Shown here: positions 10,242 through 22,403 of the stretch, one piece after another
Numbering within the stretch: the stretch's first letter is position 1
Layout of the letters: every line of letters begins with the position of its first letter
Assembly (NCBI GenBank): GCA_003550325.1
Contig: QKWP01000112.1
Span: 296,274 to 360,273, forward strand
Reading direction: 5' to 3'
Origin: Gigaspora rosea
Lineage: Eukaryota; Glomeromycota; Glomeromycetes; Diversisporales; Gigasporaceae
DNA: 64,000 nucleotides
Notes under the pieces: model-generated
Database searches by the model: none
What the model was told of the DNA's origin: nothing
What the model saw: the letters and a program-made list of their open reading frames with translations, nothing else
Translations under genes and position numbers: made by a program

Positions 10242-12908
10242 AAAGAAATTAAATATTCAAAAATCTTTTTCTTTTAAACATAATAGCACTATTGTAATAT
10301 TTGTGAAAATAATAAAATCAGGGCATTTTACTTAATAAAATCTTTGTGGTAAAAAAGAGTTATTTGTTCTAGTGTGCTGAAGTTCATTTTGTTCATGTTA
10401 AATATCAGTGCATCTCTGAATCTAATCGTCACCACATGTCTGATTGTACTGGTCCTGCGCCGCATGACGCGCTGCGCAGCTACCTTATTGTTAACTGATA
10501 AAACTATTGATTCGAATATGGAATCGAAGGTTATTTGTACATTTTGTTATATAGGTCGTGCTCGATCAGTTAAATAAAGTTATTAATTATATACTAGCAT
10601 CACCCGGTGTAAAACTTGTCTACATCATAAATTTAATGCATTTTAAATAAGAACATGATTTTAATATTTCATTTGTTTATTATATTATTTAATAGGTCGA
10701 TATAAATAAATTACACTTTAAACTTATACTAGCTTTCAGTTTTTTGTAAGTATATACTGTAATAATTATTATTATATTATATATATGAATACATGCTTGT
10801 ACAGTAAGCACTTTATTTTATTTTCCTATTACATACTTTACACAGTTTTTACAATAAGAAAAGCGCAAGTTCAACGCTGCGTGATAAAAGGATTATTCTA
10901 TACTATTATTGTTCCGAGTCATTTCTGAATTTACTTCCATTCTGAATTGAAACGTGTTCTTTCTCGATTTTCACAGATCATGAGACCATAGAATAATTAC
11001 TTATTAATAATTACATTTAAATTTGCAATGATCTTTTTCATTGATATTTATAAAGATAATTCTTTTATTGTTTCATCTTTTTTTTTTATACACTTTATTG
11101 AGCAAGGATATGACTTCGTGACTCGTGAAATTCGTTATAATGAATGTTTAAATACTAAAAAATTCTGATCTTCAGCTGTAACCAGAAATTCAAGCTAAAT
11201 ATAACACATGCCAATTGAGAATCAACATAAATTCAGAAATGATGCGGAACATTATAATAATAAGGGGTTTCATTCGTAAATCTTATTTTGATAAAACAAG
11301 AAGACGTATTTATTATCAAATAAGAGTTGTAAAAATCTTATTTATTTTTTAATTAAAATTTGAATATACTTATTCATTATTATAAATTTATTGTTAATCG
11401 ATACTGTTCTAATATCGTTTTATTATTATTTAATAGTTTGTTGATCTGAATAATAAAAAATTTTTTACTTATTTCGTCAAATGGGAGTCTCTAACCACCC
11501 CATTTCATTATTGATTTCAAAATTTTGATACACAAATAAGATTTTTTAAACTCTTATTTATTTCCGAAATACGCCTAGATCTCTTTGTCTGGCCACTAAT
11601 GACACCTGACGAATACGTAAGTTAGAATAGAATGTACAAAGTACAAACTTCATGCATAAATCATTTTTTATATTAACAATATAGAGTTACTTTATTTGAT
11701 TGATGAATTATAATATAAATATCTTATCCTGATATAACCGTTATTCTTTTATTTGAATATGATCCGGTTATTAGATATTGTTAAAGGTTACAACCTTTCG
11801 GATAAAGAGTTATCCGGGTACGAGCACTAACTCCAATAAGATAATCACAAGTATGGAATTATAATGATCGGCAATTTATATATATTTCAGTAAACAGTGA
11901 TTGGTCGATAGCGTGACGGAAGGCGTTTGTGCTTTAATATAATAGATGATATAGTAATGATAAATGGTATATAAGATTTGGAAATAAATAATTAAGAATA
12001 ATAGCTCTATTAGAACTACATGAATTGCGTGCATTCATGGCATTTGATTATCTATCTATTGTTACTGTTATGAGATTTATAGTTACCCACTGATTTCATG
12101 AGACTCTTCCGGCTATTAGGTATTTAGGTGAATTTGCGGATCTAATAACATCATCGGCCGTGTATTTTTTTTCGAGTTACAGAAGCACATAATCTGACAC
12201 GATTTGATCGGTAGATTGATGGTGAAATCGAACTTATAGAAAGAAAGGCTTCATAAAAAGTTCACATATTGTAGATGTCGTGCCTTAAATAACTACTAGG
12301 AAAATGAAAGTCCGGAGCATAATAGTCATTCAGATAATTTTTTACGGGATCACCCGCCATATCGGGCTGATCCGTGTTGATCTGTTTATATTTTTGAAAT
12401 GCTGATTGGCTTTAATATCACATGAGCGGAACCCGACACACATCTTACCCACGTGATAAATACCAAAATTCTTTTAAGTTCGTTTATGTTAGGTTAGGGT
12501 TAGGGTGAGTGCCCAGATAGGGTTTGGGTTTAGGATATTATATAGTAAAATCGCTCAAGGAAAACTTTTTGTTAGTTCAAAAAAGTGGTTTCTTATGCAA
12601 ACTTTAGAGAAATAAGCTTTTTTTGACAAAAGAAACGTTTCGAGACGTTTGTTTTGAATTTTTCCTGATCGTGTTACGTTACACTAAATTATGATCATTT
12701 ATTGGTCAATAATCACGTGGGGGCGAAATTTTTATGGCGATACTGGGGTAAATCCCGACACACACAACAAATTTTGGTCTATTGCTCTCTCAGTAAGTCC
12801 TCCGGACAATAAATACGTATCTTTTATGATCATGCTCATAAATTTTCGTCAAATTTTTATTAAAATCCAATAAGAGATATAACGTACTATATACTGTATT
12901 ATCCAATA
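10242..12908. other. Intergenic; one inverted-repeat element and a telomere-like motif
   Basis: I find no supportable gene. At 11303-11573 two inverted copies of GACGTATTT..ATAAGAGTT..AAAATCTTATTT flank a 190-base centre and look like an old MITE. At 12486-12504 a TTAGGGTTAGGG-like stretch occurs outside any telomeric context. Two GC-richer patches (12350-12440 and 12700-12790) share CCCGACACACA and CACGTG but have no coding sense. Confidence 0.45.
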
Positions 12909-14186
12909 ATGAAAAACATTTATATTTATCTAAAAATATTATTAATTCCATTCGCTTTTATATTGCAAAATTGTTCAATAGTTAATGCACAAATTTGTTC
13001 AAAAACTAATCCAATAAATTGTTTACAATTCGAGCCTTTGGCAAGGCTTTGGAATGTATCAAATGAAGAAGTACCAAAGTTATTGGATTTGGAGAAAAAT
13101 TTAATTTCAATAGACAGTAAATTACAACCTTTATTAAATGAATTAGATTTTGGAGGAACATATATAGATATAAAAGCGGGAAGAATCAATGTTAATACGG
13201 TAAACCAATCTAAAGTCAACGAAATAAGAAAAAAAAATGAAAAATGATCAAGATTTTTTAAATTTTATAGCTGCAAATAATACCTTGTCTCAATTAAATT
13301 CCACATTTAACCAAACATTTATATTAGCACAACAATTTAATATAACTAATTACGAGATTAGCATCGAACCCGAATTTAATAACGTAGTTATATATTTAAA
13401 CATGAAAGATGGAAAAAACAAAAAGTTTATTGAAAATGTTGAAACTTTTAATCCGAGTCCGATAATAAAACCTTTGTCGAATAAACAAAAAGAAGAAATA
13501 CTATTTAATTCATCCACTTTAGTTGAAAAGAGAAATCTTTATATACTTGTAGAGGCGGAAATAAAATTGTTAGTCTTAATGTTCACGCTAATGGTACTCG
13601 AGAATGTACTGCAGGTTTTTGGATGAAAAAAAATAATGAGGATTTTATAGTAACTGCAGGACATTGTCCTAGTAATTTTCCATCATTATTTTATGTATCT
13701 AGTTTTCAGGATGAACATTTAATTGGTCCTATGAATTCGCGTTTCATCGGATCATATGATATGGGTTTTATCAAAAAAACAAACACAAATATCATGTTAA
13801 GGCCGGTCATACGGCAATTCGATACGATAAGTTTACGATTCTTACAATTCCTTATTGTAGGTAGTTCAGAAATAACTAATTGTGGCATTCATATATGTAA
13901 AGCTGGTCAGAGAACAGGTATTAGTTGCGGTTTTGTTAGTGCAATTAATTCAATTAGTTACTTTTACGATCGTGTATTAATACGTACTATTGTTGTAGCA
14001 AACATGCCTATTAATGATAGTGATAGTGGTGGATCTATGTTTCGATACAATGGTCTCAATGGTCAATCAAATCTCGCAGATGCAGTTGGTATATTTATAG
14101 GTGGAATTCCCGGCATACAGGCAGTAGGTATGCCAATAAACATAGCTTTTGAGTTTGGTTATTCTCTTGTTACAACATATTATTAA
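12909..14186 (+). pseudogene. Secreted streptogrisin-like serine protease, frameshifted
   Basis: The product would be a secreted S1-type (streptogrisin/alpha-lytic-like) protease with a signal peptide (about residues 1-27 of the first frame), a propeptide and a catalytic domain. The sequence shows three frames in succession: 12909-13247, then 13237 to about 13545, then about 13548-14186. The first break lies in an A run near 13235. The second, near 13545, looks like a one-base loss just before a Gly-Gly-Asn. In the last frame the catalytic set is intact: TAGHC (His), SYDMGF (Asp) and DSDSGGS (Ser). CKAGQRTGISCG matches the conserved family segment before the Ser. No GT..AG intron fits either break. 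It is either a recent pseudogene or a gene with homopolymer or base errors in the assembly. It stands alone between TE-rich stretches. Confidence 0.75.
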
Positions 14187-14866
14187 ACCAGTCATACTAT
14201 GGTGTTACGAATTATTTTCAATCTTATTTAATTTTGCTATTTATTAATATTAATACTGTAAGAAATTGCTATTAGTATTCCCATTTTGCTATTTATACCT
14301 CTATCCCATGTTAAAAAAAAAAATTTTTTTTATCCAATTATTACATAATATATAAATAATTAGGGTGACTGAGCGACGTAGTCACGTTTTAACCAGGAAC
14401 GTAATAAATATTTTCTTGAGTTTTTTTTTTAAATAAAAATCAAATTGTATTTACTACGTAATGTTTCAATTTGATTTTTTTTCAATTTTTATTTTATTTT
14501 TTCTTAATTGTAGTTATTTTACTATTGTTGTTATTCTTTGTGATTTATGTCCATTTTCGTATCCACCTTAAGAGTTAGATAATGTTGTTATTTTCCTATA
14601 AACACAAAAAAGTTATGAATTCTTTTTTAAATGAAATAGAAATTTTAACCTTATTTGTATTCAGATTGGAGTTTTTTGTCAATCTAATTCGATATTTGAG
14701 ACCCTGTAGCAAAACGGGGCAGTGAGCCAACTAATCAGGTTTTGATATATTATAATAATAACCTGCTTGTAATTTTTTATTTATTTATTTTTTTTTTATT
14801 AAATATATTAGAAATTTAATGCGTGTTGACAAGGGTCAACAGATCGAAAAGAAAGGGAAGAAATGG
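14187..14866. other. Intergenic, AT-rich
   Basis: Downstream of the protease only A/T runs and short motifs are visible. I recognise no gene or RNA. Confidence 0.5.
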
Positions 14867-15390
14867 TTAGGGGTTACACGCCATGTGCTACAACCCCAAC
14901 CCGATCAGGCACGGGTCATAGGGCATGGGTCGGGATCAGAGATCAATCAACCGAACTACAACGCATGAATTTACTCACGATACGTAAGGAAAAGCCACCG
15001 GCCACATTCAATATATAAAGAACCAACGTGAAAGGATTAATTCGACACTCTTTTCACTTCAGAAAATAGTCTGGTGCAAAGATTTTTTCGACCCTGCCCT
15101 TCCCACCACGCTCAGTGGAACAGTCTCCTGATTCTGCCATTTTCCTATTTAACAGCCGGCTTGCTTCGAGCAGGCGGGAAACCACCGGCTGATGCTGCCT
15201 CTCGCTCGTTCTACTGTTACGATGGTACCTGGCGCAATCTCACTTGATCATCGTTTCAGTTCGAATTACTTAGCTAAATTACTCATATTGTATTCTGCGG
15301 ACTTCAAGTCCTTTAATTGAATTTATTTCTGGCACCTTTGGCTAGCCGGCATTCTTCCAATCACTTGACCAGTCGTACCTATGCTTTTCG
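14867..15390. other. GC-richer island without a long open frame
   Basis: Base composition rises sharply against both flanks, with segments such as CCACCGGCTGATGCTGCC and ACCCTGCCCTTCCCACC. A TATA-like AATATATAAAG lies near 15010. The longest sensible open frame from an ATG is about 32 codons (from about 15221). I do not recognise a tRNA, snRNA, rRNA or SRP RNA in it. It may be a non-coding RNA gene, a promoter/CpG-like region or a fragment of transferred or repeated DNA. Confidence 0.45.
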
Positions 15391-15634
15391 ATTTTTTTCA
15401 TAATAATGATAGTAAAATTAATGTGATGATTTTCATTGCACTGTTTTGCTACGATCCCATTTATCAATAATAAATTAATCTTACGCATGTATGCGTGTAT
15501 ATTGTTCATTAATTTTATTTTTTGTGAATTTTGTTAAACAACATTAGTAAGTAATATCGATTTCAAACCTTGATATAATAATGAAAAACTAGTCTGTACT
15601 TTTTTGCCCATTTCCACATGCTATAAAAGTAGTA

Positions 15635-15720
15635 TTAGGCCACGCAAAGTTAATTTTTCGTTTTGCATAACCCGCCGACCCAATTTTTTCAAAAAAAAAA
15701 ATTTTTTTAAAATTCCTATT
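15635..15720 (+). repeat. Left half of a TTAGGCCA-end MITE
   Basis: TTAGGCCACGCAAAGTTAAT followed by TTTCGTTTTGCATAACCC matches the end of the MITE at 25042-25273. No matching right end follows, so it is a fragment. Confidence 0.55.
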
Positions 15721-16020
15721 GTGCCAATTATTCCATTTTTGGGATCGCTAAAACGGGGTAAGCTACGTGATACAGTGTTTTTCATTAACATTAGTGTTAG
15801 GGCCCACCTTAGGTTAGGTTAGAGAGAATTATATAGGTAAAGTTACCTCTCCAACATTTTTTGGTAATGTTCCAAGGCGAATTTTGACTACCGTTTCTTC
15901 TATTTTTTTGCAATTTGCTCTTTTTTTTCTCTTGTTTTGCTTCAACGGGTTCATCAAATTTTAACGATTTGATTGGTTGATTATAACATAATTTATCCCG
16001 CTTTAGCGGACCACCACTTA

Positions 16021-16130
16021 TACGTCATCATGTAGGGTTAGAATTAACATTTGTTTGTATGCAGTATATATTTTAGCAAATTATAAACCTATGTGATATC
16101 AAGTAGGGGAAATAACTTTCGGGGAATCCT
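16021..16130 (+). repeat. Truncated copy of the CCCCGAAAG MITE
   Basis: TAGGGTTAGAATTAACATTTG and the end GGGGAAATAACTTTCGGGGA align with the right two thirds of the element at 19801-19968. The left inverted end is missing or too diverged. Confidence 0.6.
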
Positions 16131-16525
16131 GCCCGAGATACTGTACGTATATAATTAGATTTTATTAAAGAGTCCAATCTTTGATATTAAAAAAATTTAA
16201 AAAAAAGAATAATCGACAATATTTGAATTTTGTTGATGTCAGCTAATTTATTTGTTATTATTTGTTTAATTTAAAAATTTTCATAACTATTAGTGCAACA
16301 TAAAACCAATATTTAATTAGAATTGTCATGATTAGGATATTTATTAATTCAGAGATTTTTATCATTTTTAGGATTTTTTTTTGTAGTTTGCTCAGAATGT
16401 CTTGTTTTGACTTATTTGATCAGAAGAAGCAGAGGATACTCAATTTCTATGCAAAGTAAAAAATATATATGTATATATTTGTTTATTTGTCCATCCGCAT
16501 AATGTGATATCAAACTAATTAATAT

Positions 16526-16663
16526 AACGAACCTCTCTACAACGAACTTAAATTTTTAATGTTTTATAATGATTCAGTATAAAAAGAGCCATGTTTTCTT
16601 AAGAAATCATAGTAATTTTTTATAATGAACTTTTTCATCAAGAACTATCAGTTCGTTATAGGA
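16526..16663. mobile_element. Diverged MITE related to the AACGAAC family
   Basis: AACGAACCTCTCTACAACGA on the left and CAGTTCGTTATAGG on the right form weak inverted ends, resembling the cleaner element at 22257-22380 in sequence and size. Confidence 0.45.
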
Positions 16664-17069
16664 AGAATAGATAGTAAATCACATTAATCGAATATACAGT
16701 AATATCATATTAAAATTGTTCAATAAAAAATTATAATTAATTCATTAGCTCCGGACAGCTAATGATATGCATTTACCTATTTTATTTATTAAGTTATAAA
16801 TGAAAAGATTTAAAAAGTGAAAAGTCTAAAAAACAAACATGGGAAAGTATGATGAATGATTACATGGAAATATGGTAGACTAAATCTATGAATAGAACAT
16901 GATACAATAATTTGATATTGTTTTCGAATATCAAAATTTTCGAATTACTTGAACAAAAAAAAAAATTACTGAATTATAAAGAATTACATTAAAGAGGTGA
17001 TGGACTGAATTTATATATAGAAACATAATACAATAATTTGGTATAACTTCGAATATTAATATTTTCGAA
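16664..17069. other. Intergenic; 3' flank of the small secreted gene
   Basis: Nothing beyond AT-rich sequence. Its right part would be the 3' untranslated region of the minus-strand gene that ends at 17070. Confidence 0.4.
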
Positions 17070-17405
17070 TTAGACAATTTGACATCTTTTAACGGCATCA
17101 CCATTAGCGATACCGACTTGGGTGCATGTAAAACCGGAACAACATTGATTATTAGCATTGCAGACAGCACCTTGTCTAAGACAATCTGCCGCACCATTTA
17201 ATACACCGCCTCCTTGAGTATTTTGCACTTGATAAAAAGAAAATGCAAATTAGTAAATTTATTTAAAAAATGAAATCAGATATCAAATAAATGATAATAA
17301 GATTTTACCTTTGTCGGTTGCAACTTCTACAAGGGGAGCAGAAAAAATAGGTGTAGCAATAATGGCGATTAAGGCCAAAACGAAAAATAAGAATTTTGAT
17401 ACCAT
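17070..17405 (-). CDS. Small secreted cysteine-rich (knottin-spaced) protein
   Basis: Two exons on the minus strand: 17405-17309 and 17227-17070, joined across an 81-bp intron that starts GTAAAATC and ends TATCAAG. Together they encode 84 residues. Residues 1 to about 22 are a signal peptide (MVSKFLFFVLALIAII start, cleavage probably after FSA). The mature part has exactly six cysteines at 48, 55, 61, 62, 67 and 81, with spacing C-x6-C-x5-CC-x4-C-x13-C, the framework of inhibitor cystine-knot (knottin) peptides. The ATG is the first in frame and follows a pyrimidine-rich leader with a TATATTTTTAC about 65 bases upstream. The role is unknown. In plant-associated fungi such proteins are candidate apoplastic effectors, but that is inference. 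The open frame visible at 17197-16931 is a shadow of exon 2 in another frame. Confidence 0.8.
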
Positions 17406-17885
17406 TGTGATAGTTGTCGAAGAAGTTGAAAAAGTAAAGATAGGGTGAGATGGATTGAGATTGGTAAAAATATAATGAATGTTTATTTTTTTTTTTTTGT
17501 TGTTGTTGTTTTTAGGGAGATGAGAACGGATTGCGATGAGTAGATGGGTAAGAATTAACGAATATTTATATTTTTTGTTAGAAGTACAAGTGAAATTAAT
17601 TGCATCGTTAAATTAATTTGTAAGTTAAAGAATTTAGATTCATAATTGTTTTTTTTTTATCGTATTTCCGCGAAACAACACTTATTCTGTTCTCTAAAAA
17701 CGGTAATAATCATTTCGAAATGACGTTGATGCGCGCCCAGAAACAATATGCATTCTATACAAGGACATTTTGAATTGTTTTATTTGATTGGCTAATAGTC
17801 TTTTATATTGATGTAATTAGCCAATCAAATTAATAAATTTCAACTTTGTAAAAAATTGACTTTTATCTCATAATGAACATGCGTA

Positions 17886-17928
<43 letters not shown>

Positions 17929-18776
17929 ATTAAGCCATTGTAATAGTAAATCCCTTAAAATTCAAATTGCAGTTTTCTCTTGAACCAGTGAATATTATTA
18001 GTTTCCTATTAATATTTTCCTTTATCGAAAGACAAAGCCATTTTTCTTTATATCAAATAAATAAAAAAAAAAAAAGCTTTGTAAAAATCTAGGGTTGTAA
18101 AAGATTATTACCGTAACTTTGAGTAATTTTAGTAATTTTAGTAATTTGACTGTTAAGTTTTAGTAATTTGTAAATCACATGAATTGTAATTTTTAAGATG
18201 AAAAATTTTCAGTGATTGAGGAGTTATAAATCAAAATAATGCAATAAATCTGGTCGAACTTTTGTAAAGTCGGTACTTTATGAAAATTACATGAAATTTT
18301 ATTTACTGAAAATGTATTGTAGGATTGAACTTTTGTAACACAACTCTATAAAAATCTAACAAATATAATTTCACCTGGTTTAACTTTGTATATAATTCAC
18401 TGACTGGTTCAAAAGAAATTACGAATCGAATTTTATATAACTTTACTATTAAATCGCTGATTGTAAAAATCCTTTTTAGTGATAATTATGTAAATTAATG
18501 TCTGTACTATGTTTGTAGTCACATAGATCGATGTGTAACTAACTATTTATGTAGATCAAATATATGCATAAAATTTCTCGATCATTTAAATAAAAATAAA
18601 ACTAGCCAATAATTTTACTCATAGTGATGCAGTGGTAAGAGGTAATAAATCAAAATCCATTATTACAGTTATACTGCATTAAATAATAAGTGATCTTCTG
18701 CATTAATAATAAGTGATGTAACTTTAATCAATTACGTAACTTTAAATAATCATAAACTTTAATATAATCGTACGAA
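17406..18776. other. Intergenic; promoter side of the small secreted gene, poly-T tract
   Basis: It contains the likely promoter of the minus-strand gene (TATA-like site near 17470), an inverted repeat around AATTGTTTTATTTGATTGG/CCAATCAAATTAATAAATT (about 17773-17842) and a run of about 37 T at 17891-17927. No other gene is visible. Confidence 0.5.
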
Positions 18777-18935
18777 CAGTATGTACCCCCTCAAGACCTT
18801 TGTAAAAACATGTACATTTAAAGGGGCATGCATTTAAAGAGATTAACATTTACAATTATTATATGATTTGGAACCAAACAGAGGTTTGCATTTAGAGAGG
18901 TTTTTCATATATTATGCACTTAGGGGGTACAACTG
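18777..18935. mobile_element. CAGT-family MITE
   Basis: CAGTATGTACCCCCTCAAG at the left pairs with the inverse of CAGTTGTACCCCCTAAGTG at the right. The interior has the GCATTTAAAGAG motifs of the family. The right flank is TA and the left is AA. It is 159 bases long and non-coding. Confidence 0.7.
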
Positions 18936-19800
18936 TATAGCTAACTTTAAACTATAAATTATATGTAAATAGTTATTGCTATAGCTACGTCATAAAAATA
19001 TTATTACGAAATGTAAAGGACACTCGTGACGGACTATAATTTTGTAATAAGAGAAAATATTATTTTTTTAATAAGATCTTCTAATAATGAAAATAATGAA
19101 TGCATTCAAAGAAACAATTGTTCAGCTCGTTGAAATAAATGGTGATAATTTATTAAAAGAATCTCTATTTCCACTGCGGTAATTTATTATCATTATTATT
19201 AGCAAATGTTAGTTATTTCATTGTTGAAATAGCAAATTATAATACCGTGGTAGAAATAGTAATTCTCATTATTAATTGAAGAAATTGTCGATCTTTCAAA
19301 TTCAGTTTTCATTGGTAATAACAATTCATTTATTGAAGAACAAAGCCAGATTTAAATAAATAACGTGACATAACGTGACTCAACGGTTGCCTTCAGGAAA
19401 TCATTATTATAATCCAACAAGTTTAGTAGCGCGAATGTTTCATGAAAAAGGAGAATAATTACTTAACAGGGAGTTTCAGAATTAACTTATTACGAAAATA
19501 AGTGGGAGTTTAAAAGATCCTGTTTTAAGATTTCGGATCGGAAAATTAATTTTTGATAAACATTCACCGTCAAGAGGTTATGTTAAATTAGTATATCTGA
19601 TATGCTTTAAAAAAAAAAAAAAAATAGAATTAGTACGTCACATAAATACGTCAATTTATTTTATCTGAAATTGGATTTCGAATCATTAATTTTGAAACCT
19701 TAATGTAAAAAGTATTATAAAGGATAGCATATCATGAGTTACGATATACCGGGGACTGTATAGAAATTAAGTTACGCGCATACAACAGTGGTTGTCTTTC
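18936..19800. other. Intergenic, AT-rich
   Basis: It holds a loose inverted pair (AATCTCTATTTCCACTGCGG at about 19160 against CCGTGGTAGAAATAGTAATT at about 19243), which may be an old MITE. There is no gene. Confidence 0.4.
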
Positions 19801-19968
19801 AATTCCCCGAAAACTATTCCCCGAAAGTTAATCCCCGATAGACACTTACTTGACATTACATAGGGTTAGGGTTAGCATTTGATTAGTTGTGGCTATACAT
19901 TTTTAGCAGATTGTCACCCTGTGTGATGTCGTATAAGTAGCCTTTCGGGGAAATAACTTTCGGGGAAT
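19801..19968. mobile_element. MITE with CCCCGAAAG inverted ends
   Basis: The left end ATTCCCCGAAAACTATTCCC is repeated with CCCCGAAAGTTAATCCCC. The right end is the inverse (TTTCGGGGAAATAACTTTC and on). The middle carries AGGGTTAGGGTTAG. A truncated relative is at 16021-16130. Confidence 0.7.
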
Positions 19969-20103
19969 CGTACCGTAACTTACTGTACATACGCATATTT
20001 CGACATGCTGCGACCTAAAATAAAAAGTTACGATATGACTTCTCCTAATGTCTTGAGATTCTACTAATCACAAATGATAGAAAATAACTTATAAGGCTGT
20101 GTT

Positions 20104-20240
20104 ATTGTCATGCTTGAAGATGCCAATTTGGGTGCCTGAAGTTGCATTTGGCTAAAGTTAATCCCTGGATCTTGCACGCGTTAGCGGTAATTTTAGACAA
20201 GTGTAACTTTTATACCCAAATTAGCAACTTCACGACATTT
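20104..20240. mobile_element. MITE with TGTCATGCTTGAAG ends, copy 1
   Basis: The left end (TGTCATGCTTGAAG, then GCCAATTTGGG) is inverse to the right end (CCCAAATTAGC, then CTTCACGACA). The core CTTGCACGCGTTAGCGGTAA is shared with copy 2 at 26350-26501. Confidence 0.75.
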
Positions 20241-22256
20241 TCATGAGAATTATACGTATTGCATATTAATTGTCATAATAAACATTTTACAATAAGAAAA
20301 AGTTTATTGACAAATTTTAAAGACTGAATAAATTTTATTGCAATGTATCTCTTAAGTTACTATCATTGATCCGTTTTCTGCCACAAAATTTTATAAAATG
20401 ATTAAAATAAGATAAATAACTTTATTAAATTACCAAAAGTTTAAATTAGTGCGAATAAAAAATTAAATGAAAAATAAAAATAAATTAAGATAATCGAGCT
20501 CATTATTATGTTAGCAATTAAAATATCCGAGTGATAAGAAATTGAATTGAATATAAATAGTTTATTTATCATAAAAATTTTGATTGATACCGGTATACTA
20601 TACGATTATCATTCTTGTCTAACGAAATTTTACAAAGAATGTATACCTTATATTAAACTTTTTGATTTATAAATGACCATTATTAAACACTAGTTATACT
20701 TATTAAATTAACGTGAAAAATGATGTATTTGAAAATTCACTCAATCATTCTAATTGCAAATAATTAATAAATAGTTGAAGATGAAACTGCTGAAGCCGAA
20801 AATGAAATCTATGAACAAAATCTAACTTCAATGTAAGAAAGGTTTAAATTAATTATTGAATAGATAAAGTATAATTTAAATTTTATATTATAAATTGAAA
20901 ATTTCTAACTAAACAACGGGTATTAATTAATTGATTTACAAATCCGTGTAACATGTAAATAGAATAGGTTTATATCAGGATTTTGAGATATCATGTTTCA
21001 TACACTAGTGTACAAATAGAAATTGTCTCAAAAATCATATTAAACATAATCATATTTATTACCTTTTTTTTAACATATTTTTAAATTTGTCAATAAATTT
21101 AAAATAATAATCAAAATTTTGTATGTTATTTCAACCAAATAATTACTGTATAAAAAATTCGTTTAGCTCAATACGGAAAGCTTAGCACCAAAATAATAAA
21201 GGAAAAGGATATTGTTGATTTAAAAAAAAATATAATAAATCATTAAAGCAGTAAAATATTTTCTATCTCAATACTATGTCAGCGTATATTTATACTTTTT
21301 CATCGCAGAGCAATTCTTCGTGAAATTTTAATATCAGTACAACGAACCTAATCCAAACTAGCCTTAAAAAACTGTAGAATGATTTTATATGACGACTTAT
21401 CCTAACATTAACCATAAAGAGTTGTATAATGATTTTATAATATGATCTTTCTCATCCTAACATTAACCATAAAGAGTTGTTAGAATGATGATCTATTTGA
21501 TTGTTTGATTTTCATTTGATAATTGGTTAAAACTCATATAACTGCCGTTCACGTCTATGTTGTGGATGAAATCCAAAAATTGACCACTATTACAAAAGAT
21601 TATTATACATTGTAAAATTAATTTTTAAAAAAAAAATGTTTAACTCACCATTTAAACATAACTGATAATGTATTGATTTCAAAAGGTCATGAATAATACA
21701 TTTTATTGTACACTATGGGTAAGTGCTGTATTAACAGAATTATATAATGTAAATTTTATCCTGAAAAAGCTTATATAATTGAAACGTATATTATTAAAAA
21801 TAATATTGAATAACAAAATTGAACAAAGTTAGAAAAGAATTGATTTTTTTAAGATTTTTTTTTCACCAATCAAATTAAAGAATTCTCTAACACTATTACC
21901 ATAGTATGTACCGTCGATCAATCAAGGGACCGAGAACTTTCCGCGACATGATTAGATGACTATCATTCTTAGTTATGTAGATTAAGGTTAGTAACAAATA
22001 AAAAATTTTCATACATCCATTTTGACGTCATTCTATTTATACAAATTTCCTAAATAAATTTTTATAATTTACTTATCCAAAGTGTAAGATTAACTAAAAA
22101 AAGTAAATATTAGCAGGCCATTGTGTTCTTTATTTTTATAAGGCATAAATTTTTGTGTAAGCAAACAATATACATCCGTTAATCTGCAGTCGCTGTGTAA
22201 AAAATATCATTTTTTTTAAAGAAATTACAAATAATGAATTGAATTTTGAAATATGC
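20241..22256. other. Intergenic, nothing recognised apart from a short direct repeat
   Basis: At 21372-21485 a unit containing CCTAACATTAACCATAAAGA is tandemly repeated about twice. No gene, RNA or element end is recognised otherwise. Confidence 0.45.
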
Positions 22257-22380
22257 AGTCAACTCTCTCTATAACGAACTTTGAGAATTTGGTGGTTCTT
22301 AAGAAAATATAGTAACTCAAATATATCGAATTATTTTTTTTTCTTATAGAACCATTAGCTCGTTATAGAGAGAGTTGACT
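22257..22380. mobile_element. MITE with AGTCAACTCTCTC ends, just upstream of a secreted-protein gene
   Basis: AGTCAACTCTCTCTATAACG at the left is matched by its inverse at the right (CGTTATAGAGAGAGTTGACT). The length is about 124 bases. It ends 23 bases before the ATG at 22404, so it lies in the 5' leader or core promoter of that gene. Confidence 0.85.
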
Positions 22381-22403
22381 TTAATAAAAGAATTCTTACA
22401 AAA

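Noticed and set aside
10374-10577. Open frame with a GC-rich palindromic patch (GCGCCGCATGACGCGCTGCG)
   Set aside because: Short, isolated and without a recognisable domain. The hydrophobic start alone is not enough for a signal-peptide gene call.
16931-17197. 88-codon minus-strand open frame
   Set aside because: It is another reading frame of exon 2 of the small secreted protein. The spliced model explains the sequence better (signal peptide, six cysteines).
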